A DNA stretch of 64,000 bases from Meconema thalassinum (taxonomy: Eukaryota > Arthropoda > Insecta > Orthoptera > Tettigoniidae). Every line of letters begins with the position of its first letter. Within the stretch, counting starts at the first letter, position 1. Both the position numbers and the translations under genes were made by a program. Under the pieces are notes generated by a model. The model was not told the origin of the DNA. It made no database searches and saw only the letters and a list, made by a program, of their open reading frames with translations. Below, in pieces: positions 54,424-64,000 of this stretch. The stretch spans positions 1,012,119,441 through 1,012,183,440 of the forward strand of contig OX336389.2 of the NCBI GenBank assembly GCA_946902985.2. Direction: 5' to 3'.

Positions 54424-56330
54424 TGTTGTTGTTTGAGTCTTCAGTCTTTTGACTGGTTTGATGCAGCTCTCCATGCCTCCCTGTTCTGAGCTAATCGTTT
54501 CATCTCCACATAGCTACCACACCCTACATCCGAGGCTATCTATTAAACATATTCTAACCTTGGTCTACCCCTACAGTTCTTGTCCTCGACCCTTCCTCCC
54601 ATAACTATGCTTGCTATTCCTGGGTGCCTTAGTATGTGTCCTACCAACCTATCTCTTCTTTTCATTATCTGTCGCCAGAAACATCTCTACTCTCCCACTC
54701 GTCTTAATACCTCATCGTTTGTAACCCTATCTACCCATCTGATCTTCATCATTCTCCTGTAACACCACATTCAAACACTTTAATTCTCCTCTTTTCTGCT
54801 GCACCAATAGTCCAAGATTCACTTCCATAGAGTGCCACGCTCCAGACAAAGGCTCTCATAAATGACTTCCTAATACCTAAATCTATATTCGATGCAACAT
54901 ATTCCTTTTTTGTAGAAATGCTTCTTTGACTGAGCCAACCTACTTTTTATATCCTCTTTGCTTCGTCAATCACTGGTTATTTTGCTTCCTAAGTAACAGA
55001 AGTCTCCTACTTACTTCAGCTTTTCACCTACCAATTTGATGTCCATAGAGGTTTCTGATGTTTTTCGGCTGCATTTCAATATTTTTGTTTTACATTTTTC
55101 ATTAATTTTCATCATGAATTCTTTCCTCAAGACGGAGTCCATACCATTCAAAAACTCATTCAAATCCTCAGGCGCGTCAGCCAAGATGGCGATGTTATCG
55201 GCAAATCTCCTATTTGAAATTATTACTCCTTGAATCTTCACTCCCACTTTAAATTTGTCTATTTCCTTCATTGCCTGTTCAATGTAAAGATTGAAAAGTA
55301 TGGGTGATAAGTTGTAGCCTTGTCTTATACCTTTCTGAATACCAGCTTCTCTCTCATGTCCTTCAGCTCGAATGACTGCTGTCTGGTATCTGTATAGATT
55401 GCAGATCACCCTCCTATCCCTGTATTTATTCCAATCGTTTTCAAAATGTCAAACAATTTAGTCCAATCGACGTTATGAAAAGCCATTTTTAAGTCTACAA
55501 ATGCCATGAACGTTCTCTTATATTTCCTTATTCTACCTTCCAAAACGTCCGGCTCTGTGGCTAAATGGTTAGAGCGCTAAGCGTTGGCCCAAAGTGCCCC
55601 GGGTTCGATTCCCGGCCGAGCCATCAGGGATTTTAATATCCTGGGGTTAATTCCCGTGGCTTGGGGACTGGATGTATGTGCCGTCTTCATCATCACTTCA
55701 TCCTCATTACGACGCGCAGGTTGCCCACGGGCGTCAACTAGAAAGACCTGCACTCGGCCTCTCCGGAGGTCACACGATGATCAAAACCTTCCAAAATCAG
55801 CCTAAGACTTAGTACAGCTTCCCTTGTTCCTACATTTCTCCTGAAACCAAACTGGTCTTCACCCAACTCCGTTTCTATCTGGCTTTCCATCCTCTTGTAA
55901 ATTATTCAAGACAGGATCTTTGAAGCATGAGTAATCAAGCTGATTGTACGGTAATCTTCTCATCTGTCAGCTCCCATTTTCTTTGGTATAGGGATGATAA
56001 CATTCTTCTTGAAATCAGAGGATACCTCACCAGTCTCATAAATCCTACACACCAAGTGAAATAACCTGATTAGACCTTCATCTCCTATGCAGCGTAGCAA
56101 CTCGAACGGTATATATTCTATGCCTGGTGGTTTGTTTCTGCTTAAGTCTTCGAATGCTCTGTCAAATTCTGATCTCAATATTAAATCTCCTTTTGCATCC
56201 TCATAAATTTCCTCCTCCCTTTCCCATTACATCATTCTCAATCCCTTTCCCTTATACAAACACTTTTTGTAAGCCTTCCGTCTCTCCACCTTGTCTTTCG
56301 GTTACAGGCTTTCCATCTGTGTCCTTAATG
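54424..56330 (-). pseudogene. LINE, 3' half (reverse transcriptase and 3' end)
   Basis: The minus strand continues the LINE whose 5' half is at 62700-64000. It has the linker end near 56330-56180, then PPGIEYIPFELLRCIGDEG and NVIIPIPKKMGADR (56178-55960), then IRQGYNLSPILFNLYIEQAM and FADNIAILA (55409-55011). The C-terminal RDRLVGHILRHPG lies at about 54650. FADN replaces the usual FADD, losing one catalytic Asp. The 3' end near 54424-54480 carries the sequence read on plus as CTTTTGACTGGTTTGATGCA, frequent in arthropod LINEs, with an ACAACAAC tail. Stops, frame changes and a SINE at 55546-55785 interrupt it. Confidence 0.85.
55546..55785 (+). mobile_element. SINE family E inserted in the LINE, 11-bp duplication
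   Basis: The head GGCTCTGTGGCTAAATGGTT (A box) and GGGTTCGATTCCCGG (B box) is well preserved. The body GGATTTTAATATCCTGGGG is followed by the 3' tail type 2 shared with two family B copies. Perfect direct repeats ACCTTCCAAAA lie at 55535-55545 and 55786-55796. Confidence 0.95.
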
Positions 56331-56331
56331 G

Positions 56332-56930
56332 TGTTACGGCTGCGAGGTTGCTTCATCACCTCGCCGCGTGTTTCACAGCCCGCCCCGGGCTACCCCCGGG
56401 CTCTGTGTTAATTAACGGTTTGCGCAACAACAAGACAGGCAATAACAAAGAGACCGTCCCGAACCTTCGCAGCCCACCCGGTAATGGAGTTCTCGAGTAA
56501 CCGTGAATCCTGGTATACTCTGGAAACATCCATTGAGTCACCAGCCTCGATATATAAAGAGCGACCCGGCTGGTGGTGACGGACTGTGTTTTTGAGCGAG
56601 TGTGTTTCACTTACTGCGACAGAGTTTTGAGGCGAAGTGCCGTTTGGATTACGAAACCCGGTGATATTGTTTCCGAGCCTGCAGAGCAGTGTGTAGCAGA
56701 CTCTCGTAAGTAACTGTAGTTTGTGTACTCAAGGAAGTGTGCAAGTATTTCAGCGAGGACACGGGTCCTAATTAGTGGGGGATTAACTGCATGACCAATA
56801 GGAAGGGGCGAGAATGCTCTAAGAGGAAGAGACTTGAGTGAGACTGCTAATTGGTTTCTAAGTGTTTATTTTACGGTGTATATTTCTGACCTGCAATAAA
56901 GATAATATTTCTTTAAATGACTATTTGTGC
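56332..56930 (+). repeat. 5' LTR of the Gypsy element
   Basis: It has a TATATAAAGAGCGA box at about 56550 and AATAAAGATAATATTTC, a polyadenylation-like signal, at about 56895. The element would be transcribed from here by RNA polymerase II. Homology to the 3' LTR ends about 56930. Confidence 0.85.
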
Positions 56931-57004
56931 ACAAACACAACACCTGAAGGTCCTGGTTCAAAATTCCAGCAGGTCATTTTACCACAGTTCTCTATTTCTC
57001 CAGT

Positions 57005-57523
57005 ATGTGCATGGCATTCACAAGACCAACAACTGAAATGGAAGCGCAATTACAAGCACTGCTAGAAAAGTTAAGTGGCATGGAAACCAAGATGGAGGCC
57101 GGCCAGAAGAAGATGGAGGATGGCCAGAAGAATTTAGCCGAGGACCTAGCCTCCAAATTAGAAGACGGCCAGAAGAATCTAGCCGCGGACCTAACCTCCA
57201 AATTAGAGGACGGCCAGAAGAAGATGGAAGACGGTCAAAATAAGTTAGCGGAGGACCTGAATAAGATGGAAGACGGCCAGAAGAACTTAGTGGAGGACCT
57301 GAAGAAGATGGAAGACGGCCAGAAGAATTTGGCCAAGGACCTGACTACCAAATTTCTGGATGGCCAGAACAATTTAGAAGAGTGTCTGCTGACGAAACTA
57401 GAGGAAAGTCAAAGGAAATTAGAACAGGGTCTACATGAGGAAGTCACGGCACTGGAAAAGAAGTTCGACGCCTTACAAGAGGAAGTTGCCGAGCTGCGCC
57501 GACGCCAGCTGACGGGGGTGTAA
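57005..57523 (+). pseudogene. Gag N-terminal coiled coil with internal repeats
   Basis: The frame opens with an ATG at 57005 and encodes 172 residues. From about residue 30 it consists of repeated DGQKKMEDGQKNLAEDL-like 11- and 17-residue units predicting a long, highly charged coiled coil. The frame stops at TAA (57521-57523). The same position in the following 78-bp DNA repeat units reads GAA, so the stop is one base change within a tandem repeat (LRRR-TGV-EEKFNAL units). The repeats probably drive Gag self-assembly. Confidence 0.75.
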
Positions 57524-57714
57524 GAGAAATTCAACGCTCTACAAGAGGAAGTTGCCGAGCTGCGCCGACGCCCGCTGACGGGGGTGGAAGAGAAATTCAA
57601 CGCTCTACTAGAGGAATTTGCTGAGCTGCGCCGACGCCCGCCCACAGTTACACCGGGAATATCAGGAACGGGACAGAGCAGAGTGACGCACCCAACCTTC
57701 GACGGAAAAGTCCC

Positions 57715-58119
57715 GTGGAGCACTTACGTCAGTTCGAGGCGGCCTGTTCCATAAACAACTGGAACCACACGGAAAAGGCTACAGCTCTCATTGTAGCGCT
57801 GAGAGGGGACGCCCTTAATGTCATTCACGCCATCCCGACTGAATCTCAGGACTTCGTTTTACTAATCGCCCATATGGAGTCCCGATATGGAGATGGCCAT
57901 CTTCAGCAGGCCTACCAGATGCAGCTCCGGACCCGGGTACAAAAGAACGCGGAAACCCTGCAGGAGTTCGAGACGGACATCGCACGCCTCGTAAGGCTCT
58001 CCTATCCAACAGCGCCGGCCGACTTTCTGGAGCAAATTGCGACGCAACCCTTCACTGACGGGCTAGAGACTCGGACACTCAACAGACACTGCGACTCGCA
58101 CGCAATAAGACCCCTGTAG
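57715..58119 (+). pseudogene. Gag capsid-like (retrotransposon gag) segment
   Basis: This frame carries LRQFEAACSINNWN, TALIVALRGDALNVI and LRTRVQKNAETLQEFETDI, the helical pattern of the Gypsy retrotransposon-gag domain. It is one frame off from the N-terminal coiled coil, with a shift between 57523 and 57715. It ends at a stop at 58117 after a further frame change near 58075. Confidence 0.75.
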
Positions 58120-58137
58120 ATACGCTGAGCCACGCAC

Positions 58138-58473
58138 TTGAGTTCGAGACGGCAAAGCGGGCATCTAGAATCACGCACCGAACCAGCCAGAGCCAAAGAT
58201 ACCAAGCCCCTGGCCGATGAATTAATGGATGTGCTAGGCCGGTTCTTCAATAGTCGCAGCACCACCGACAACGACGCAGCTGAAAGACACCCGGAGAGGC
58301 CGCCCGGAAGAGGACTACCGACCTGCTGGACCTGCTGTAAGAAAGGCCACCTTAGCAAGGACTGCGGTGATCGACGCCGCCGAGAGTATCCGTCGGGAAA
58401 TCAGTCGTCTGAAAACCGCGCGGCCCAGGAAAAGAGTATTAGCCAGCCTTGGGGGGCAAAGGTTGGCTTGTGA
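58138..58473 (+). pseudogene. Gag nucleocapsid with one CCHC zinc knuckle
   Basis: The frame contains CWTCCKKGHLSKDC, a C-x2-C-x4-H-x4-C knuckle, after a basic and proline-rich stretch. It binds the element RNA during packaging. It overlaps the next frame (58367-58729), as expected for a gag/pol frameshift or for decay. Confidence 0.8.
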
Positions 58474-59143
58474 CAGTTGTCAAGCCCCGGCAGTCCAAGT
58501 CTGTGTGAAGTTACGGAGGGACAATAGCAGCCTGATGGTCGACGGAGTCGTGAACGGAGTGAGCTGGCCCATGCTGATCGACACGGGAGCAACGAGGACG
58601 ATTGTCAGTCCCACCGTGATCCCGAAGTGGAGAGTGCAACCCACACAAAGGAACCTCCAACTAATAACCGCGACTGGAGAGACGGCACCGGTACATGGCG
58701 AAGCATCACTGGAGTTCGTCATTGGTTGACGGGCGGTGAAGCATCCAGTGCTCGTGGCTGATGTAGCAAACGAAGTGATCATTGGACTGGACTTTCTGGA
58801 CCAGAACAACATCATCTTGGACCTGAGTACCAACACTCTCCACTTCGGAGGTGAGGAACTTGCTTTGCAACCAGCACACGAGGCCATCACCACACGACGA
58901 GTAAGGCTGAGAGAGGACGTCATCGTTCCCGCCAGGACGGAGGTCAGCGCTGCCGTAATTGTCGACGGAACTGCTGAGGGAGTGGCGGCTGTCATCGAGC
59001 CAAAATATGAGGACATTCGGACAAAGGGATGGCTAATTGCCAAGACCCTCATCAATACGACGTCTCGTCCGTACGTCTGCCTGTCCAACCTGAACGACTA
59101 CGATATTACGGTTCACCGGGACAGCACCCTAGGAGTCTGCTAG
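58367..59143 (+). pseudogene. Pol: aspartic protease
   Basis: The frame has LIDTGATRTIVS, the DTGA active site of retroviral-type proteases, and later IIGLDFLDQNN, the flap-distal conserved I-G-x-D-F-L. An in-frame TGA lies at 58727-58729 and a TAG at 59141-59143. The protease would process the Gag-Pol polyprotein. The reading frame is the same as that of the reverse transcriptase that follows. Confidence 0.85.
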
Positions 59144-59323
59144 CCATTTACCTGGATTGCCCGCATCACAGAAACAACGGACGGACCCCTGCAGACAGAC
59201 ATCCGAAGAAGGCTCACCCTGCCAGAAGAACTACGGAAGCTGTACCAAGGATCCCAGGACCATATAGACGAGAAGCAATCACGCCAACTCCAGGACCTGC
59301 TACGAGAATTCCAGGACGTCTCC

Positions 59324-60370
59324 GTGGGGAGCAACGACTTCGGCAGGACAAGCATGGTCCAGCACAGAATCGACGTTGGGGACAGTGCTCCGATTAGGGT
59401 CCCGCTCGCCAAACAAGCCGAAGTCGACCGGTTGGTAGAAGAGATGAAGGAGCAGGGAGTGATCGAGCCATCACATAGTCCTTGGAGCTCTCCGGTCGTG
59501 CTAGTGAAGAAAAAGGACGGCTCCACCAGGTTCTGCGTGGACTATAGGTGGGTGAATGACGTCACGAAGAAGGACAGCTACCCTCTACCCCGGATCGACG
59601 ACACCCTGGACACCATATCATGGTCAAGATGGTTCTCCACCTTAGATTTGAAGAGTAGCTACTGGCAGGTGGAGGTTCACCCTAAGGACCGCGAGAAAAC
59701 GGCGTTCTGTGTGGGCAGCGGGCTCTGGCAGTTCACCGTCATGCCGTTCGGTTTGTGCAACGCCCCTGCGACCTTCGAAAGGCTAATAGAGTCCATTCTG
59801 AGAGGACTACACTGGAAGACTTGCCTGGTCCACCTAGACGACGTTATCCTTCTGGGGAGGAGCTTCGAGGAGCCCTACAGCAACCTGAAGGAGATCTTGA
59901 TGAAGCTACGGGCTGCCCAGCTGAAGTTGAGTCCCAAGAAGTGTCAGCTCTTCCAGAAGCAGGTCCAGTACCTTGGGCATATCGTCTCCGAGGAAGAGGT
60001 GCGCACCGACCCGGAGAAGCCCGCAGCTGTGAAGGAGTGGCCAGTTCCGAAGGACAAGTCCCAACTACGAAGCTTCCTGGGACTCTGCACATATTACCGT
60101 CGCTTCGTGAGAGGATTCGCCGACATCGCCAAACCACTGCATCGACTGATCGAGAAGGACCAACTCTTCACGTGGACAGCAGAATGCCACAATGCCTTGG
60201 AACAACTCAAGCAGGCTCTGTGCACCGCACCTATTCTGGCCTACCCCAGACCTGGAACAAGGTTCATCGTCGATACCGATGCCAGTGACTTTGGTATAGG
60301 GGGAGTCCTGTCGCAAGTAGTGGACGGCGAGGAGGGAGTAGTGGCCTATTTCAGCAAGGCCTTGTCATAG
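59324..60370 (+). pseudogene. Pol: reverse transcriptase and start of RNase H
   Basis: The 348-codon open frame has IEPSHSPWSSPVVLVKKKDG, RFCVDYRWVND, FSTLDLKSSYWQV (first catalytic Asp), MPFGLCNAPATFERL and CLVHLDDVILLG. The last is the catalytic box with His in place of the almost invariant Tyr of Y-x-D-D. Thumb motifs YLGHIVSEEEV and LGLCTYYRRFV follow, and the RNase H start with VDTDASDFGIGGVL. It stops at TAG 60368-60370. The upstream part (59144-59323) is also in frame but behind the preceding stop. Confidence 0.9.
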
Positions 60371-60615
60371 CCAGAGAGGAACTACTGCGTCACCAGGAAG
60401 GAACTGCTCGCCATCGTGAAGACCATTGAACACTTTCACAAGTACCTGTACGGGCAAGAATTTCTCATCAGGACCGACCATGCATCCCTGCGGTGGCTCC
60501 TGAACTTCAGCCTGAGGGACAACTCGCGCGGTGGTTAGAGAGGCTTCAACAGTACAACTTTGAGATCCAACACAGGAAAGGCCAACTGCATTCTAACGCC
60601 GACGCCCTATCGTGA
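60371..60615 (+). pseudogene. Pol: remainder of RNase H
   Basis: After the stop the same frame reads NYCVTRKELLAIVK (catalytic Glu region), FLIRTDHASLRWLL (Asp) and, one frame over after about 60510, HRKGQLHSNADALS (the last His/Asp region). It is broken by a frame change near 60515 and a TGA at about 60614. Confidence 0.75.
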
Positions 60616-61545
60616 AGGCCCTGTCCCGAAGACTGCACCTTCTGTGCCAGAAGGGAGGAGAACACTGGGATACAGTGCCGAAGGACTACCGTGGAACTTC
60701 AAGGGAGCTGGAGCCGTGAATCTTTCACGCGGGCACAAGCGGAAGATGATGACCTGGGACTGATAGCCGACTGGAAGAGGGCCTGTGTCCCCAGACCCGG
60801 GTGGAACATTGTGAGCGACTGCAGCCCAATGTTTGAGTCCTACTGGGCTCAGTGGGACTCGCTGGTTGTAAGGGATGGCCTCATCTGCCGTACCTGGGAC
60901 AGCACCGACGGGAAGACATCTCGGGAACGAGTCGTCGTTCCAAAGGTTATGACGGAGAAAGTCTTGAAGGAAGTCCATGAAGGATAATCTGGAGGACACC
61001 TAGGGATAAAGAAGACCCTGGAGAAGCTGAGAGAGCGGTTCTACTGGATTGTATGCCGAACAGACGTGGAGAACCACTGCGCGAGGTGCCACGATTGCGC
61101 AGCCAGCAAGGGCCCAGGATGAAGACGAAGGGGCCCACTGAAGACCTACAACGTGGGCGGCCTCATGGGGAGAGTGGCCATCGATGTTGCTGGGCCATTC
61201 CCGTTGAGCGAGGCAGGGAACCGCTACATATAGGTTGTCAGTGACTACTTCACCAAATGGCCAGAGGTGTATGCACTTCCTAACCAAGAAGCCACGACGA
61301 TCGCACAGACCCTGGTGAAGGATATCATCAGCCGGTACGGAATACCCTTGGAGCTGCACTCCGACCAAGGGAGGAATTTCGAGTCACAGGTGTTGCAGAT
61401 CCTATGCCAGCTGCTGGGGGATCCGGAAGACAAGGACGACGCGGCTACACCCTCAGTCCGACGGGATGGTGGAGCGATTCAATCGCACCATCGAGAACCA
61501 CCTCCGGATAGTCGTCAGCGAGCACCAGAGGGATTGAGATAAACA
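60616..61545 (+). pseudogene. Pol: integrase zinc-binding and catalytic core
   Basis: The zinc-binding HHCC part is seen as VHEG, GGHLGIKKTLEKLRERF and CARCHDCAASKGP. The core follows with VAIDVAGPFPLSEAGN (first Asp), VVSDYFTKWPEVYALPNQ and LELHSDQGRNFES (second Asp). The E-containing segment, DGMVERFNRT, is in another frame after a shift near 61440. Stops at about 60985, 61120 and 61231 interrupt it. The enzyme would insert the cDNA. Confidence 0.85.
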
Positions 61546-62020
61546 TCTTCCACTATTTCTCCTGGCCTACGGCTCCGCCGTGCATGAAGCCACCGGGTGC
61601 ACACCAGCCCGGGCCATGTTTGGGAGGGAACTCCGTCTACCTGTCGATCTTGCCTTCGGCCGACCTGGGGACGATCCGGTCCCGGTAAGCCAGTATTGTC
61701 AAGAACTGGTCGACCGACTGGAGGACGTGCACGCGTTCGCAAGGAGGAGACTGCGGATCGAGACCGACTGATTGAAGACCCGATACGACCAGCAGACGGA
61801 TGCCGGCGGATTCCACGAGGACGATCTGGTCTGGCTCTTCAACCCATTACGGAAGAATGGCTTGTTACCCAAACTGCAGAAGTCTTGGGAGGGCCCGTAC
61901 CGAGTAATAAAACGGATAAACGATGTCGTCTACAGGATCCAGCGGAGCCCGAGGGCGAAGATGAAGATCGTGCATCGAGATCGCCTGGCAGCCTACGGAG
62001 GGACACAGACGGACCAATGA
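61546..62020 (+). pseudogene. Pol: integrase C-terminal part with GPY/F-like module
   Basis: The frames hold EATGCTPARAMFGRELRLP (end of core region) and, after a stop near 61770, DLVWLFNPLRKNG, WEGPYRVIKRINDVVYRI and KIVHRDRLAAY. The WEGPY segment is the GPY/F module found in many Gypsy integrases. The Pol frame ends at TGA near 62020, ahead of the polypurine tract. Confidence 0.85.
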
Positions 62021-62056
62021 TTGATCGGGACGATCAGTTTTTTAGGAAGGGGGTGG

Positions 62057-62655
62057 TGTTACGGCTGCGGGGTTGCTTCATCACCTTGCCGCGTGTTTCA
62101 CAGCCCGCCCCAGGCTACCCCCGGGCTCTGTGTTAACTAACGGTTTGCGCAACAAGAAGACAGGCAGTAACAAAGAGACCGTCCCGAACCTTCGCGGCCC
62201 ACCCGGTAATGGAGTTCTCGAGTAACCGTGAATCCTGGTATACTCTGGAAACATCCATTGAGTCACCAACCTCGATATATAAAGAACGACCCTGGCCGGT
62301 GGTGACGGACTGTGATTTTGAGCGAGTGTGTTTCACTTAGTGCGACAGAGCATTGAGGCGAAGTGCCGTTTGGATTACGAAACTCGGTGAGGTTGTTTCC
62401 GAGCCTGCAGAGCAGTGTGTAGCAGACTCTCGTAGGTAACTGTAGTTTGTGTATTCAAGGAAGTGTGCAGGTATTTCAGCGAGGACACGGGTCCTAATTA
62501 GTGGGGGATTAACTGCATGATCAGTAGGGTGGGGCGAGAATGCTCTAAGAGGAAGAGACTTGAGTGAGAGTGCTAATTGGTTTCTGAGTGTTTATTGTAC
62601 TGTGTATATTTCTGAGCTGCAGTAAAGATAATATTTCTTTAATGGACTATTTATG
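62057..62655 (+). repeat. 3' LTR of the Gypsy element
   Basis: It is collinear with the 5' LTR, with scattered substitutions (for example GCGAGG/GCGGGG near the start). The divergence shows that insertion was not very recent. Confidence 0.85.
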
Positions 62656-62699
62656 TTGTGCTCTACCTACTGTGATCCAATTAACGAGCGTGCTACAGG

Positions 62700-64000
62700 G
62701 GCGTAGTACGTAAAAATATTACAGCACGGCCTTCTTTTCCCCAAAAGTGTTCTTTATCCTTCGATAAGCTGTGTATACTTTTCCTAATTTCAGACAATTT
62801 TCTATACCTGCACATTTCTCTTTCAACCATTCTTCTTTCGCTTCCTTGCACTTCTTGTAACCTCATTTCTCGGACGTCTGTATTCTGCTCTCCCCTTTTC
62901 ATCTCTTACATTCTTGTGTATCATCCATCAATTCTAGTATATCCTGAGTGATCCACGGTTTTCTACCTATTCTTTCTTTCCTACCAATGATTTCTTCTGC
63001 GGATTTTGTTATTTCATTCTTCAAAAGTGCCCATTCGTCTGCAATTGAAGTTAGTGTAGGGTTTTTATTAGTCCTTCCTTTATACTCTTCTTGAATCTTT
63101 CGTTTACATCCGTCTCTTTCAGTCTGTCTATTGCCCACCTTTTTGGCTTTTGACTTTTCTTCAGTTTCATCAACTTTAATCTGCATTTCATAACGAGATT
63201 GTGATCAGAGTTTATGTCTCAACCGGGATTTGTTTTACAATCCAAAATCTGGTTTCGAAACCTCTGCTTGACCATAATGAAGTCGATTTGGTAACGCCCT
63301 GTATCTCCTGGTCTCATCCATGTGTCTATTCTTCTATTGTGGTTATTGAATAAGGTGTTAGCTATGACCAACTCATGCTCGGTGCAGAATTCCATCATCC
63401 TGCTTCCTCGATCATTCCTTGCGCCTAATCCGAAATCTCCTACTATCTTCCCTTCTCTTCCTTTTCCTACCACAGCATTCCAATCTCCCATTGCTATAAC
63501 ATTTTCATCACCCTTGATATACTTCAAAATTTCATCTATTTCTACGTAGACCTTTTCAACATCTTCATCATCAGCTTGACTGGTAGGCATATAGACATGT
63601 AGGCTACCACTGTGGTGCACGTAGGTTTTGTATTGATAGTTGCTATAATAATCCATTCACTATATTGCTCATATTATTCCACCCGCCGTCCAAGTTTCCT
63701 ACTCAATATGAGACCAACCCCTGCTTGGCCATTATTTGATTTAGTGCTAATGACCCTATAGTCTCCTGACCAAAAGTCCTGTTCTTCCTGCCAGCGCATT
63801 TCACTAATCCCAACCAAAACCAACCTTAACCTATCCATTTCCCTTTCGAAGTTTTCTAACCTTCCACTTCCTAGCAGACTTCTAACATTCCACGCTCCGA
63901 TCCGTAGAATGTCAGATTTCCTCTTTGTCACTTCTGTGATGTTATCTCCCTCTCGGGTAGTTCCTACCTGGAGATCCGAATGGGGGACTAGTTTACCTCC
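62700..64000 (-). pseudogene. LINE, 5' half (endonuclease and linker), runs off the window
   Basis: The minus strand carries an AP-like endonuclease. The start ILRIGAWNVRSLLGSGRLEN has the catalytic Asn region, then LVLVGISEMRWQEE (Glu), and the second frame has VIAMGDWNAVVGKG (Asp/Asn), TWMRPGDTGRYQIDFIMV (Asp) and its C-terminal part. The linker with RKPWITQDILELMDD and SLSKDKEHFWGKEG follows to about 62700. Frames break near 63665, 63200 and 62900. The LINE continues at 56330-54424 beyond the Gypsy insertion. Sequence at 63940-64000 resembles its 5' leader, so the 5' end may lie close outside the window. Confidence 0.85.

Larger units (their letters stand above)
56332..62655 (+). mobile_element. 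Ty3/Gypsy LTR retrotransposon inserted in the LINE
   Basis: Two direct LTRs of about 600 bp (56332-56930, 62057-62655) begin TGTTACGGCTGCG and differ at scattered sites. Between them the plus strand carries gag, protease, reverse transcriptase, RNase H and integrase in the Gypsy order, all broken. A polypurine tract, AGGAAGGGGG, precedes the 3' LTR. The outer right edge is not sharp and no target duplication was found. The LINE resumes on the minus strand at about 62700, showing the order of insertion. Confidence 0.9.

Noticed and set aside
62640..62660. TAATGG at both the left flank and the right LTR end as a target duplication of the Gypsy element
   Set aside because: The right copy lies within sequence that is also present at the end of the 5' LTR, so it is LTR sequence and not flank.

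Overview
The window looks like intergenic or intronic DNA from a large, repeat-rich animal genome, most likely an insect. I recognise no host protein-coding gene, no true tRNA or rRNA gene and no CRISPR array. The evidence for an arthropod is the mobile-element mix: mariner/Tc1, hAT and PIF/Harbinger DNA transposons, a Helitron, several non-LTR retrotransposons with the arthropod C-terminal GHV motif, a Ty3/Gypsy LTR element, and many tRNA-headed SINEs. A polyneopteran insect (orthopteran or stick insect) is my guess from the style of the SINEs. It is not proven.

Layout. 1-8.7 kb: a mariner relic, LINE endonuclease and SINE fragments, a broken hAT transposase, a mariner C-terminal relic and further SINEs. 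9.1-12.3 kb: a medium-repeat element split by a 1.7-kb retroelement that carries a roughly 30-bp minisatellite. 13-17.4 kb: LINE fragments, a possible LTR promoter with an Env-like N-terminus, and a SINE. 18.0-24.76 kb: a 6.75-kb candidate DNA transposon with about 30-bp inverted termini and at least nine copies of a 13-bp subterminal motif. I could not assign it to a superfamily. 24.8-28.5 kb: a SINE cluster, then Helitron sequence carrying a 128-bp tandem repeat. 29.5-30.5 kb: a broken DUF7869-like transposase. 32.5-34.7 kb: a 5'-truncated RTE-like LINE. 35-41 kb: SINEs, including a dimeric-tRNA SINE whose unoccupied target can be read elsewhere in the window. 41.1-48.1 kb: a complex repeat array interrupted by a near full-length hAT transposon, which itself carries a SINE. 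48.76-50.84 kb: a PIF/Harbinger element with perfect 35-bp termini and remains of both its genes. 51-53.2 kb: Tc1/mariner relics. 54.4-64 kb: an antisense LINE split by a 6.3-kb Ty3/Gypsy element and a SINE.

How the parts relate. Almost everything is autonomous-element debris plus the short non-autonomous elements that use its machinery. Nesting and target-site duplications give a relative chronology. The hAT landed in an older repeat array and then received a SINE. The Gypsy element and a SINE both landed in an older LINE. The 6.75-kb element sits directly on a SINE tail and later received another SINE. Every protein-coding element seen is broken by stops, frameshifts or a changed active-site residue, so nothing here appears autonomous today. 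All calls were made by eye, so boundaries without a stated target-site duplication are approximate.
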